Below are positions 36,701 to 50,700 of a stretch of DNA of 64,000 nt, one piece after another (position 1 is the first letter of the stretch; the number at the start of each line of letters is the position of its first letter). The notes under the pieces are model-generated. The model was not told the DNA's origin. It saw only the letters and a program-made list of their open reading frames with translations, and ran no database searches. The stretch lies in NCBI RefSeq assembly GCF_937616625.2, contig NC_065574.1:27282501-27346500 (forward strand), written 5' to 3'. The DNA is from Mercurialis annua (taxonomy: Eukaryota > Streptophyta > Magnoliopsida > Malpighiales > Euphorbiaceae). The position numbers and the translations under genes were made by a program.

Positions 36701-38176
36701 AAAGTGTGCGTGAAAAGTGAAGCTAGATTCGTTTGTCGCGTCACCAATCTCATTAACACGTCGTTCCGATTACCTAAACATGGTTAGGTTATATTACGCA
36801 AAGTGTGCGTGAAAAGTGACGCTAGATTAATGTCGCATCTCAAGTCTCTTTAATGGGTCGTTTTGATTACCATGCTTTTGCGCGTCACAAATCTCTCTAA
36901 CGCGTCGTTCCGATTACCTAAGCATGGTTAGGTTATATTATGGAAAAGTGTGCGTTAAAAGTGCCGCTAGATTAATATGTTGCATCACAAGTCTTCTTTA
37001 ACACGTCGTTCCGATTACCTAAGCATGGTTAGGTTATGTTACGCAAAGTGTGAGTGAAAAGTGACGATAGATTAGTATGTCAGGTCACAAGTCTCTGCAA
37101 CGCGTCGTTCCGATCGCCTAAACATGGTTAGGTTATATTACGCAAAGGGTGAGTGAAAAGTGACGCTAGATTAGTATATCCCATCATAAGTCTCTTTTAC
37201 TCGTCGTTCCGATTACATAAGCATGTTTAGGTTATATTATGCATTGTGTGCGTGAAAAGTGACGCTAGATTAGTATGTCGCGTCTCAAGTCTCTCTAACG
37301 CGTCGTTCCGATTACCTAAGCATGATTAGGCTATATTATGCAATGTGTGCGTGAAAAGCGACGCTAGATATGTTGCGTCTAAAGTCTATTTCTACGCGCC
37401 GTTTCGATTACCATGCTTATGTCGCGTCACAAATCTCTCTATTGCGTCGTTCCGATTACCTAAGCATGGTTACGTTATATTACGCAAAGTGTGCGTGAAA
37501 AATGACGCTAGATTAGTATGTCGTGTATCAACTCTCTTTTGCGCGACATTTTGATTAACTAAGCATGGTTAGGTTATATTACGCGAAGTGTGCATGAAAA
37601 GTGATGCTAGATTAGCATGTCATGTCACAAGTCTCATTATCGCATTGTTCCAATTATCTAAGCATGGGTTATATTACGCAAAGTGTGCGTGAAAAGTGAC
37701 GCTAGATTAGTATGTCGCGTCTCAAGTCTCTTTAACGTGTCAGTCCGATTACTTAAGCATGGTTAGGTTATCTTACGCAAAGTGTCCGTGAAAAGTGACG
37801 CTCGATTTTTATGTCGCGTCTCAAGTCTCTTTAATGCATCGTTTTCGATTACCATGCTTATGTCGAGTCATAAGTCTCTCAAACGCGTCATTGCGATTAC
37901 CTAAGCATGGTTAGGTTATGTTACGGAAAGTGTGCGTGCAAAGTAACGCTAGATTAGTATGTTGCGTCTCAAGTCTCTTTAACGCGTCGTTCGGATTACC
38001 TAAGCATGGTTAGGTTATATTACGCAAAGTGTGCGTGAAAAGTGAAGCTAGATTCGTTTGTCGCGTCACCGGTCTCATTAACACGTCGTTCTGATTACCT
38101 AAACATGGTTAGGTTATATTACGCAAAGTGTGCGTGAAAAGTGACGCTAGATTAATGTCGCATCTCAAGTCTCTTT
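33751..38176 (+). repeat. Superunit of 888 + 1325 bp, two copies (period 2213)
   Basis: The first four units alternate 888, 1325, 888, 1325. The 888-bp unit lacks L5, a short module and L6-L8 (437 bp): the sequence passes straight from the end of L4 into L9. The join falls inside the shared GATTACCTAAGCATG, as expected for exchange between out-of-register modules. The pair was then duplicated as a block. Confidence 0.85.
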
Positions 38177-39499
38177 AATGGGTCGTTTTGATTACCATGC
38201 TTTTGCGCATCACAAATCTCTCTAACGCGTCGTTCCGATTACCTAAGCATGGTTAGGTTATTATGGAAAAGTGTGCGTTAAAAGTGCCGCTAGATTAATA
38301 TGTTGCATCACAAGTCTTCTTTAACACGTCGTTCCGATTACCTAAGCATGGTTAGGTTATGTTACGCAAAGTGTGAGTGAAATGTGGCGCTAGATTAGTA
38401 TGTCAGGTCACAAGTCTCTGCAACGCGTCGTTCCGATCGCCTAAACATGGTTAGGTTATATTACACAAAGTGTGAGTGAAAAGTGACGCTAGATTAGTAT
38501 ATCCCATCATAAGTCTCTTTTACTCGTCGTTCCCATTACATAAGCATGTTTAGGTTATATTATGCATTGTGTGCGTGAAAAGTGACGCTAGATTAGTATG
38601 TCGCGTCTCAAGTCTCTCTAACGCGTCGTTCCGATTACCTAAGCATGATTAGGCTATATTATGCAATGTGTGCGTGAAAAGCGACGCTAGATATGTTGCG
38701 TCTAAAGTCTATTTCTACGCGCCGTTTCGATTACCATGCTTATGTCGCGTCACAAATCTCTCTATTGCGTCGTTCCGATTACCTAAGCATGGTTACGTTA
38801 TATTACGCAAAGTGTGCGTGAAAAATGACGCTAGATTAGTATGTCGTGTATCAACTCTCTTTTGCGCGACATTTTGATTAACTAAGCATGGTTAGGTTAT
38901 ATTACGCGAAGTGTGCATGAAAAGTGATGCTAGATTAGCATGTCATGTCACAAGTCTCATTATCGCATTGTTCCAATTATCTAAGCATGGGTTATATTAC
39001 GCAAAGTGTGCGTGAAAAGTGACGCTAGATTAGTATGTCGCGTCTCAAGTCTCTTTAACGTGTCAGTCCGATTACTTAAGCATGGTTAGGTTATCTTACG
39101 CAAAGTGTCCGTGAAAAGTGACGCTCAATTTTTATGTCGCGTCTCAAGTCTCTTTAATGCATCGTTTTCGATTACCATGCTTATGTCGAGTCATAAGTCT
39201 CTCAAACGCGTCATTGCGATTACCTAAGCATGGTTAGGTTATGTTACGGAAAGTGTGCGTGCAAAGTAACGCTAGATTAGTATGTTGCGTCTCAAGTCTC
39301 TTTAACGCGTCGTTCGGATTACCTAAGCATGGTTAGGTTATATTACGCAAAGTGTGCGTGAAAAGTGAAGCTAGATTCGTTTGTCGCGTCACCAGTCTCA
39401 TTAACACGTCGTTCCGATTACCTAAACATGGTTAGGTTATATTACGCAAAGTGTGCGTGAAAAGTGACGCTAGATTAATGTCGCATCTCAAGTCTCTTT

Positions 39500-40824
39500 A
39501 ATGGGTCGTTTTGATTACCATGCTTTTGCGCATCACAAATCTCTCTAACGCGTCGTTCCGATTACCTAAGCATGGTTAGGTTATATTATGGAAAAGTGTG
39601 CGTTAAAAGTGCCGCTAGATTAATATGTTGCATCACAAGTCTTCTTTAACACGTCGTTCCGATTACCTAAGCATGGTTAGGTTATGTTACGCAAAGTGTG
39701 AGTGAAATGTGGCGCTAGATTAGTATGTCAGGTCACAAGTCTCTGCAACGCGTCGTTCCGATCGCCTAAACATGGTTAGGTTATATTACGCAAAGTGTGA
39801 GTGAAAAGTGACGCTAGATTAGTATATCCCATCATAAGTCTCTTTTACTCGTCGTTCCGATTACATAAGCATGTTTAGGTTATATTATGCATTGTGTGCG
39901 TGAAAAGTGACGCTAGATTAGTATGTCGCGTCTCAAGTCTCTCTAACGCGTCGTTCCGATTACCTAAGCATGATTAGGCTATATTATGCAATGTGTGCGT
40001 GAAAAGTGACGCTAGATATGTTGCGTCTAAAGTCTATTTTTACGCACCGTTTCGATTACCATGCTTATGTCGCGTCACAAATCTCTCTACTGCGTCGTTC
40101 CGATTACCTAAGCATGGTTACGTTATATTACGCATAGTGTGCGTGAAAAATGACGCTAGATTAGTATGTCGTATATCAACTCTCTTTTGCGCGACATTTT
40201 GATTAACTAAGCATGGTTAGGTTATATTACGCGAAGTGTGCATGAAAAGTGATGCTAGATTAGTATGTCATGTCACAAGTCTCTTTATCGCATCGTTCCA
40301 ATTATCTAAGCATGGGTTATATTACGCAAAGTGTGCGTGAAAAGTGACGCTAGATTAGTATGTCGCGTCTCAAGTCTCTTTAACGTGTCAGTCCGATTAC
40401 CTAAGCATGGTTAGGTTATCTTACGCAAAGTGTCCGTAAAAAGTGACGCTCGATTTTTATGTCGCGTCTCAAGTCTCTTTAATGCATCGTTTTCGATTAC
40501 CATGCTTATGTCGAGTCACAAGTCTCTCAAACGCGTCATTGCGATTACCTAAGCATGGTTAGGTTATGTTACGGAAAGTGTGCGTGCAAAGTAACGCTAG
40601 ATTAGTATGTTGCGTCTCAAGTCTCTTTAACGCGTCGTTCGGATTACCTAAGCATGGTTAGGTTATATTACGCAAAGTGTGCGTGAAAAGTGAAGCTAGA
40701 TTCGTTTGTCGCGTCACCAATCTCATTAACACGTCGTTCCGATTACCTAAACATGGTTAGGTTATATTACGCAAAGTGTGCGTGAAAAGTGACGCTAGAT
40801 TAATGTCGCATCTCAAGTCTCTTT
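39500..40824 (+). repeat. Representative HOR unit: 12 long + 3 short modules
   Basis: The module order in this full unit is S, L1-L5, S, L6-L9, S, L10-L12. Each position has private marks: L1 GGAAAAGTGTGCG, L2 GTCAGGTCACAAG, L3 CGATCGCCTAAACATGG, L4 TACATAAGCATGTTTAGG, L5 TTAGGCTATATTATGCAATG with a short GCTAGATATGTTG, L6 GGTTACG and GTATATCAACTC, L7 TTACGCGAAGTG, L8 AAGCATGGGTTATATTACG, L9 TTATCTTACG and CTCGATTTTT, L10 TTATGTTACGGAAAG, L11 CTAGATTCGTTTG, L12 CTAGATTAATGTCGC. The sum of about 12x99 + 3x48, less small indels, gives 1325. Confidence 0.88.
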
Positions 40825-41462
40825 AATGGGTCGTTTTGATTACCATGCTTTTGCGCGTCACAAATCTCTCTAACGCGTCGTTCCGATTACCTAAGCATGG
40901 TTAGGTTATATTATGGAAAAGTGTGCGTTAAAAGTGCCGCTAGATTAATATGTTGCATCACAAGTCTTCTTTAACACGTCGTTCCGATTACCTAAGCATG
41001 GTTAGGTTATGTTACGCAAAGTGTGAGTGAAAAGTGCCGCTAGATTAGTATGTCAGGTCACAAGTCTCTGCAACGCGTCGTTCCGATCGCCTAAACATGG
41101 TTAGGTTATATTACGCAAAGTGTGAGTGAAAAGTGACGCTAGATTAGTATATCCCATCATAAGTCTCTTTTACTCGTCGTTCCGATTACATAAGCATGTT
41201 TAGGTTATATTATGCATTGTGTGCATGAAAAGTGACGCTAGATTAGTATGTCGCGTCTCAAGTCTCTCTAACGCGTCGTTCCGATTACCTAAGCATGATT
41301 AGGCTATATTATGCAATGTGTGCGTGAAAAGTGACGCTAGATATGTTGCGTCTAAATTCTATTTTTACGCGCCGTTTCGATTACCATGCTTATGTCGCGT
41401 CACAAATCTCTCTATTGCGTCGTTCCGATTACCTAAGCATGGTTACGTTATATTACGCAAAG

Positions 41463-41902
41463 TGTGCGTGAAAAATGACGCTAGATTAGTATGTCGTGTA
41501 TCAACTCTCTTTTGCGCGACATTTTGATTAACTAAGCATGGTTAGGTTATATTACGCGAAGTGTGCATGAAAAGTGATGCTAGATTAGTATGTCATGTCA
41601 CAAGTCTCTTTATCGCATCGTTCCAATTATCTAAGCATGGGTTATATTACGCAAAGTGTGCGTGAAAAGTGACGCTAGATTATGTGCGTGAAAAATGACG
41701 CTAGATTAGTATGTCGTGTATCAACTCTCTTTTGCGCGACATTTTGATTAACTAAGCATGGTTAGGTTATATTACGCGAAGTGTGCATGAAAAGTGATGC
41801 TAGATTAGTATGTCATGTCACAAGTCTCTTTATCGCATCGTTCCAATTATCTAAGCATGGGTTATATTACGCAAAGTGTGCGTGAAAAGTGACGCTAGAT
41901 TA
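41463..41902 (+). repeat. 220-bp tandem duplication inside one HOR unit
   Basis: The end of L6, all of L7 and the start of L8 appear twice in direct succession (about 41463-41682 and 41683-41902). This lengthens this unit to 1545 bp. The join lies at GCTAGATTATGTGCGTG. No other unit has it. Confidence 0.85.
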
Positions 41903-42369
41903 GTATGTCAATTCTCAAGTCTCTTTAACGTGTCAGTCCGATTACCTAAGCATGGTTAGGTTATCTTACGCAAAGTGTCCGTGAAAAGTGACGCTCGATT
42001 TTTATGTCGCGTCTCAAGTCTCTTTAATGCATCGTTTTCGATTACCATGCTTATGTCGAGTCACAAGTCTCTCAAACGCGTCATTGCGATTACCTAAGCA
42101 TGGTTAGGTTATGTTACGGAAAGTGTGCGTGCAAAGTAACGCTAGATTAGTATGTTGCGTCTCAAGTCTCTTTAACGCGTCGTTCGGATTACCTAAGCAT
42201 GGTTAGGTTATATTACGCAAAGTGTGCGTGAAAAGTGAAGCTAGATTCGTTTGTCGCGTCACCAGTCTCATTAACACGTCGTTCCGATTACCTAAACATG
42301 GTTAGGTTATATTACGCAAAGTGTGCGTGAAAAGTGACGCTAGATTAATGTCGCATCTCAAGTCTCTTT

Positions 42370-45300
42370 AATGGGTCGTTTTGATTACCATGCTTTTGCG
42401 CGTCACAAATCTCTCTAACGCGTCGTTCCGATTACCTAAGCATGGTTAGGTTATATTATGGAAAAGTGTGCGTTAAAAGTGCCGCTAGATTAATATGTTG
42501 CATCACAAGTCTTCTTTAACACGTCGTTCCGATTACCTAAGCATGGTTAGGTTATGTTACGCAAAGTGTGAGTGAAAAGTGGCGCTAGATTAGTATGTCA
42601 GGTCACAAGTCTCTGCAACGCGTCGTTCCGATCGCCTAAACTTGGTTAGGTTATATTACGCAAAGTGTGAGTGAAAAGTGACGCTAGATTAGTATATCCC
42701 ATCATAAGTCTCTTTTACTCGTCGTTCCGATTACATAAGCATGTTTAGGTTATATTATGCATTGTGTGCGTGAAAAGTGACGCTAGATTAGTATGTCGCG
42801 TCTCAAGTCTCTCTAACGCGTCGTTCCGATTACCTAAGCATGATTAGGCTATATTATGCAATGTGTGCGTGAAAAGTGACGCTAGATATGTTGCGTCTAA
42901 ATTCTATTTTTACGCGCCGTTTCGATTACCATGCTTATGTCGCGTCACAAATCTCTCTATTGCGTCGTTCCGATTACCTAAGCATGGTTACGTTATATTA
43001 CGCAAAGTGTGCGTGAAAAATGAGGCTAGATTAGTATTTCGTGTATCAACTCTCTTTTGCGCGACATTTTGATTAACTAAGCATGGTTAGGTTATATTAC
43101 GCGAAGTGTGCATGAAAAGTGATGCTAGATTAGTATGTCATGTCACAAGTCTCTTTATCGCATCGTTCCAATTATCTAAGCATGGGTTATATTACGCAAA
43201 GTGTGCGTGAAAAGTGACGCTAGATTAGTATGTCGCGTCTCAAGTCTCTTTAACGTGTCAGTCCGATTACCTAAGCATGGTTAGGTTATCTTACGCAAAG
43301 TGTCCGTGAAAAGTGACGCTCGATTTTTATGTCGCGTCTCAAGTCTCTTTAATGCATCGTTTTCGATTACCATGCTTATGTCGAGTCACAAGTCTCTCAA
43401 ACGCGTCATTGCGATTACCTAAGCATGGTTAGGTTATGTTACGGAAAGTGTGCGTGCAAAGTAACGCTAGATTAGTATGTTGCGTCTCAAGTCTCTTTAA
43501 CGCGTCGTTCGGATTACCTAAGCATGGTTAGATTATATTACGCAAAGTGTGCGGGAAAAGTGAAGCTAGATTCATTTGTTGCGTCGTTCCGATTACCTAA
43601 ACATGGTTAGGTTATATTACGCAAAGTGTGCGTGAAAAGTGACGCTAGATTAATGTCGCATCTCAAGTCTCTTTAATGGGTCGTTTTGATTACCATGCTT
43701 TTGCGCGTCACAAATCTCTCTAACGCGTCGTTCCGATTACCTAAGCATGGTTAGGTTATATTATGGAAAAGTGTGCGTAAAAAGTGCCGCTAGATTAATA
43801 TGTTGCATCACAAGTCTTCTTTAACACGTCGTTCCGATTACCTAACCATGGTTAGGTTATGTTACGCAAAGTGTGAGTGAAAAGTGGCGCTAGATTAGTA
43901 TGTCAGGTCACAAGTCTCTGCAACGCGTCGTTCCGATCGCCTAAACATGGTTAGGTTATATTACGCAAAGTGTGAGTGAAAAGTGACGCTAGATTAGTAT
44001 ATCCCATCATAAGTCTCTTTTACTCGTCGTTCCGATTACATAAGCATGTTTAGGTTATATTATGCATTGTGTGCGTGAAAAGTGACGCTAGATTAGTATG
44101 TCGCGTCTCAAGTCTCTCTAACGCGTCGTTCCGATTACCTAAGCATGATTAGGCTATATTATGCAATGTGTGCGTGAAAAGTGACGCTAGATATGTTGCG
44201 TCTAAATTCTATTTTTACGCGCCGTTTCGATTACCATGCTTATGTCGCGTCACAAATCTCTCTATTGCGTCGTTCCGATTACCTAAGCATGGTTACGTTA
44301 TATTACGCAAAGTGTGCGTGAAAAATGACGCTAGATTAGTATGTCGTGTATCAACTCTCTTTTGCGCGACATTTTGATTAACTAAGCATGGTTAGGTTAT
44401 ATTACGCGAAGTGTGCATGAAAAGTGATGCTAGATTAGTATGTCATGTCACAAGTCTCTTTATCGCATCGTTCCAATTATCTAAGCATGGGTTATATTAC
44501 GCAAAGTGTGCGTGAAAAGTGACGCTAGATTAGTATGTCGCGTCTCAAGTCTCTTTAACGTGTCAGTCCGATTACCTAAGCATGGTTAGGTTATCTTACG
44601 CAAAGTGTCCGTGAAAAGTGACGCTCGATTTTTATGTCGCGTCTCAAGTCTCTTTAATGCATCGCTTTCGATTACCATGCTTATGTCGAGTCACAAGTCT
44701 CTCAAACGCGTCATTGCGATTACCTAAGCATGGTTAGGTTATGTTACGTGCAAAGTAACGCTAGATTAGTATGTTGCGTCTCAAGTCTCTTTAACGCGTC
44801 GTTCGGATTACCTAAGCATGGTTAGGTTATATTACGCAAAGTGTGCGTGAAAAGTGAAGCTAGATTCGTTTGTCGCGTCACTAGTCTCAATAATACGTCG
44901 TTCCGATTACCTAAACATGGTTAGGTTATATTACGCAAAGTGTGCGTGAAAAGTGACGCTAGATTAATGTCGCATCTCAAGTCTCTTTAATGGGTCGTTT
45001 TGATTACCATGCTTTTGCGCGTCACAAATCTCTCTAACGCGTCGTTCCGATTACCTAAGCATGGTTAGCTTATATTATGGAAAAGTGTGCGTAAAAAGTG
45101 CGGCTAGATTAATATGTTGCATCACAAGTCTTCTTTAACACGTCGTTCCGATTACCTAACCATGGTTAGGTTATGTTACGCAAAGTGTGAGTGAAAAGTG
45201 GCGCTAGATTAGTATGTCAGGTCACAAGTCTCTGCAACGCGTCGTTCCGATCGCCTAAACATGGTTAGGTTATATTACGCAAAGTGTGAGTGAAAAGTGA

Positions 45301-47607
45301 CGCTAGATTAGTATATCCCATCATAAGTCTCTTTTACTCGTCGTTCCGATTACATAAGCATGTTTAGGTTATATTATGCATTGTGTGCGTGAAAAGTGAC
45401 GCTAGATTAGTATGTCGCGTCTCAAGTCTCTCTAACGCGTCGTTCCGATTACCTAAGCATGATTAGGCTATATTATGCAATGTGTGCGTGAAAAGTGACG
45501 CTAGATATGTTGCGTCTAAATTCTATTTTTACGCGCCGTTTCGATTACCATGCTTATGTCGCGTCACAAATCTCTCTATTGCGTCGTTCCGATTACCTAA
45601 GCATGGTTACGTTATATTACGCAAAGTGTGCGTGAAAAATGAGGCTAGATTAGTATTTCGTGTATCAACTCTCTTTTGCGCGACATTTTGATTAACTAAG
45701 CATGGTTAGGTTATATTACGCGAAGTGTGCATGAAAAGTGATGCTAGATTAGTATGTCATGTCACAAGTCTCTTTATCGCATCGTTCCAATTATCTAAGC
45801 ATGGGTTATATTACGCAAAGTGTGCGTGAAAAGTGACGCTAGATTAGTATGTCGCGTCTCAAGTCTCTTTAACGTGTCAGTCCGATTACCTAAGCATGGT
45901 TAGGTTATCTTACGCAAAGTGTCCGTGAAAAGTGACGCTCGATTTTTATGTCGCGTCTCAAGTCTCTTTAATGCATCGTTTTCGATTACCATGCTTATGT
46001 CGAGTCACAAGTCTCTCAAACGCGTCATTGCGATTACCTAAGCATGGTTAGGTTATGTTACGGAAAGTGTGCGTGCAAAGTAACGCTAGATTAGTATGTT
46101 GCGTCTCAAGTCTCTTTAACGCGTCGTTTGGATTGCCTAAGCATGGTTAGGTTATATTACGCAAAGTGTGCGGGAAAAGTGAAGCTAGATTCGTTTGTTG
46201 CGTCGTTCCGATTACCTAAACATGGTTAGGTTATATTACGCAAAGTGTGCGTGAAAAGTGACGCTAGATTAATGTCGCATCTCAAGTCTCTTTAATGGGT
46301 CGTTTTGATTACCATGCTTTTGCGCGTCACAAATCTCTCTAACGCGTCGTTCCGATTACCTAAGCATGGTTAGGTTATATTATGGAAAAGTGTGCGTAAA
46401 AAGTGCCGCTAGATTAATATGTTGCATCACAAGTCTTCTTTAACACGTCGTTCCGATTACCTAAGCATGGTTAGGTTATGTTACGCAAAGTGTGAGTGAA
46501 AAGTGGCGCTAGATTAGTATGTCAGGTCACAAGTCTCTGCAACGCGTCGTTCCGATCGCCTAAACATGGTTAGGTTATATTACGCAAAGTGTGAGTGAAA
46601 AGTGACGCTAGATTAGTATATCCCATCATAAGTCTCTTTTACTCGTCGTTCCGATTACATAAGCATGTTTAGGTTATATTATGCATTGTGTGCGTGAAAA
46701 GTGACGCTAGATTAGTATGTCGCGTCTCAAGTCTCTCTAACGCGTCGTTCCGATTACCTAAGCATGATTAGGCTATATTATGCAATGTGTGCGTGAAAAG
46801 TGACGCTAGATATGTTGCGTCTAAATTCTATTTTTACGCGCCGTTTCGATTACCATGCTTATGTCGCGTCACAAATCTCTCTATTGCGTCGTTCCGATTA
46901 CCTAAGCATGGTTACGTTATATTACGCAAAGTGTGCGTGAAAAATGACGCTAGATTAGTATGTCGTGTATCAACTCTCTTTTGCGCGACATTTTGATTAA
47001 CTAAGCATGGTTAGGTTATATTACGCGAAGTGTGCATGAAAAGTGATGCTAGATTAGTATGTCATGTCACAAGTCTCTTTATCGCATCGTTCCAATTATC
47101 TAAGCATGGGTTATATTACGCAAAGTGTGCGTGAAAAGTGACGCTAGATTAGTATGTCGCGTCTCAAGTCTCTTTAACGTGTCAGTCCGATTACCTAAGC
47201 ATGGTTAGGTTATCTTACGCAAAGTGTCCGTGAAAAGTGACGCTCGATTTTTATGTCGCGTCTCAAGTCTCTTTAATGCATCGCTTTCGATTACCATGCT
47301 TATGTCGAGTCACAAGTCTCTCAAACGCGTCATTGCGATTACCTAAGCATGGTTAGGTTATGTTACGTGCAAAGTAACGCTAGATTAGTATGTTGCGTCT
47401 CAAGTCTCTTTAACGCGTCGTTCGGATTACCTAAGCATGGTTAGGTTATATTACGCAAAGTGTGCGTGAAAAGTGAAGCTAGATTCGTTTGTCGCGTCAC
47501 CAGTCTCATTAACACGTCGTTCCGATTACCTAAACATGGTTAGGTTATATTACGCAAAGTGTGCGTGAAAAGTGACGCTAGATTAATGTCGCATCTCAAG
47601 TCTCTTT
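42370..47607 (+). repeat. Dimeric superunit of 1305 + 1314 bp, two copies (period 2619)
   Basis: Four units alternate by private deletions. The 1305-bp units lack 20 bp in L11 (TTTGTTGCGTCGTTCCG, near 43575 and 46195). They also share GAGGCTAGATTAGTATTTCG in L6. The 1314-bp units lack 11 bp in L10 (GTTACGTGCAAAG, near 44744 and 47362). Matching marks lie 2619 bp apart. Confidence 0.88.
43841..43856. other. Perfect 16-bp palindrome variant of the monomer dyad
   Basis: CCTAACCATGGTTAGG is fully self-complementary. Most long modules have CCTAAGCATGGTTAGG, with one mismatched pair. The same perfect form occurs at 45155-45170. It shows the symmetry that is present in nearly every long module. Confidence 0.8.
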
Positions 47608-47711
47608 AATGGGTCGTTTTGATTACCATGCTTTTGCGCGTCACAAATCTCTCTAACGCGTCGTTCCGATTACCTAAGCATGGTTAGCTTATATTATGGA
47701 AAAGTGTGCGT

Positions 47712-50700
47712 TAAAAGTGCCGCTAAATTAATATGTTGCATCACAAGTCTTCTTTAACACGTCGTTCCGATTACCTAAGCATGGTTAGGTTATGTTACGC
47801 AAAGTGTGAGTGAAAAGTGGCGCTAGATTAGTATGTCAGGTCACAAGTCTCTGCAACGCGTCGTTCCGATCGCCTAAACATGGTTAGGTTATATTACGCA
47901 AAGTGTGCGGGAAAAGTGAAGCTAGATTCGTTTGTTGCGTCGTTCCGATTACCTAAACATGGTTAGGTTATATTACGCAAAGTGTGCGTGAAAAGTGACG
48001 CTAGATTAATGTCGCATCTCAAGTCTCTTTAATGGGTCGTTTTGATTACCATGCTTTTGCGCGTCACAAATCTCTCTAACGCGTCGTTCCGATTACCTAA
48101 GCATGGTTAGGTTATATTATGGAAAAGTGTGCGTTAAAAGTGCCGCTAAATTAATATGTTGCATCACAAGTCTTCTTTAACACGTCGTTCCGATTACCTA
48201 AGCATGGTTAGGTTATGTTACGCAAAGTGTGAGTGAAATGTGGCGCTAGATTAGTATGTCAGGTCACAAGTCTCTGCAACGCGTCGTTCCGATCGCCTAA
48301 ACATGGTTAGGTTATATTACACAAAGTGTGAGTGAAAATGGACGCTAGATTAGTATATCCCATCATAAGTCTCTTTTACTCGTCGTTCCGATTACATAAG
48401 CATGTTTAGGTTATATTATGCATTGTGTGCGTGAAAAGTGACGCTAGATTAGTATGTCGCGTCTCAAGTCTCTCTAACGCGTCGTTCCGATTACCTAAGC
48501 ATGATTAGGCTATATTATGCAATGTGTGCGTGAAAAGTGACGCTAGATATGTTGCGTCTAAATTCTATTTTTACGCGCCGTTTCGATTACCATGCTTATG
48601 TCGGGTCACAAATCTCTCTATTGCGTCGTTCCGATTACCTAAGCATGGTTACGTTATATTACGCAAAGTGTGCGTGAAAAATGACGCTAGATTAGTATGT
48701 CGTGTATCAACTCTCTTTTGCGCGACATTTTGATTAACTAAGCATGGTTAGGTTATATTACGCGAAGTGTGCATGAAAAGTGATGCTAGATTAGTATGTC
48801 ATGTCACAAGTCTCTTTATCGCATCGTTCCAATTATCTAAGCATGGGTTATATTACGCAAAGTGTGCGTGAAAAGTGACGCTAGATTAGTATGTCGCGTC
48901 TCAAGTCTCTTTAACGTGTCAGTCCGATTACCTAAGCATGGTTAGGTTATCTTACGCAAAGTGTCCGTGAAAAGTGACGCTCGATTTTTATGTCGCGTCT
49001 CAAGTCTCTTTAATGCATCGCTTTCGATTACCATGCTTATGTCGAGTCACAAGTCTCTCAAACGCGTCATTACGACTACCTAAGCATGGTTAGGTTATGT
49101 TACGGAAAGTGTGCGTGCAAAGTAACGCTAGATTAGTATGTTGCGTCTCAAGTCTCTTTAACGCGTCGTTCGGATTACCTAAGCATGGTTAGGTTATATT
49201 ACGCAAAGTGTGGGTGAAAAGTGAAGCTAGATTCGTTTGTCGCGTCACCAGTCTCATTAACACGTCGTTCCGATTACCTAAACATGGTTAGGTTATATTA
49301 CGCAAAGTGTGCGTGAAAAGTGACGCTAGATTAATGTCGCATCTCAAGTCTCTTTAATGGGTCGTTTTGATTACCATGCTTTTGCGCGTCACAAATCTCT
49401 CTAACGCGTCGTTCCGATTACCTAAGCATGGTTAGCTTATATTATGGAAAAGTGTGCGTTAAAAGTGCCGCTAAATTAATATGTTGCATCACAAGTCTTC
49501 TTTAACACGTCGTTCCGATTACCTAAGCATGGTTAGGTTATGTTACGCAAAGTGTGAGTGAAAAGTGGCGCTAGATTAGTATGTCAGGTCACAAGTCTCT
49601 GCAACGCGTCGTTCCGATCGCCTAAACATGGTTAGGTTATATTACGCAAAGTGTGAGTGAAAAGTGACGCTAGATTAGTATATCCCATCATAAGTCTCTT
49701 TTACTCGTCGTTCCGATTACATAAGCATGTTTAGGTTATATTATGCATTGTGTGCGTGAAAAGTGACGCTAGATTAGTATGTCGCGTCTGAAGTCTCTCT
49801 AACGCGTCGTTCCGATTACCTAAGCATGATTAGGCTATATTATGCAATGTGTGCGTGAAAAGTGACGCTAGATATGTTGCGTCTAAATTCTATTTTTACG
49901 CGCCGTTTCGATTACCATGCTTATGTCGCGTCACAAATCACTCTATTGCGTCGTTCCGATTACCTAAGCATGGTTATGTTATATTACGCAAAGTGTGCGT
50001 GAAAAATGACGCTAGATTAGTATGTCGTGTATCAACTCTCTTTTGCGCGACATTTTGATTAACTAAGCATGGTTAGGTTATATTACGCGAAGTGTGCATG
50101 AAAAGTGATGCTAGATTAGTATGTCATGTCACAAGTCTCTTTATCGCATCGTTCCAATTATCTAAGCATGGGTTATATTATGCAAAGTGTGCGTGAAAAG
50201 TGACGCTAGATTAGTATGTCGCGTCTCAAGTCTCTTTAACGTGTCAGTCCGATTACCTGAGCATGGTTAGGTTATCTTACGCAAAGTGTCCGTGAAAAGT
50301 GACGCTCGATTTTTATGTCGCGTCTCAAGTCTCTTTAATGCATCGCTTTCGATTACCATGCTTATGTCGAGTCACAAGTCTCTCAAACGCGTCATTGCGA
50401 TTACCTAAGCATGGTTAGGTTATGTTACGGAAAGTGTGCGTGCAAAGTAACGCTAGATTAGTATGTTGCGTCTCAAGTCTCTTTAACGCGTCGTTCGGAT
50501 TACCTAAGCATGGTTAGGTTATATTACGCAAAGTGTGCGTGAAAAGTGAAGCTAGATTCGTTTGTCGCGTCACCAGTCTCATTAACACGTCGTTCCGATT
50601 ACCTAAACATGGTTAGGTTATATTACGCAAAGTGTGCGTGAAAAGTGACGCTAGATTAATGTCGCATCTCAAGTCTCTTTAATGGGTCGTTTTGATTACC

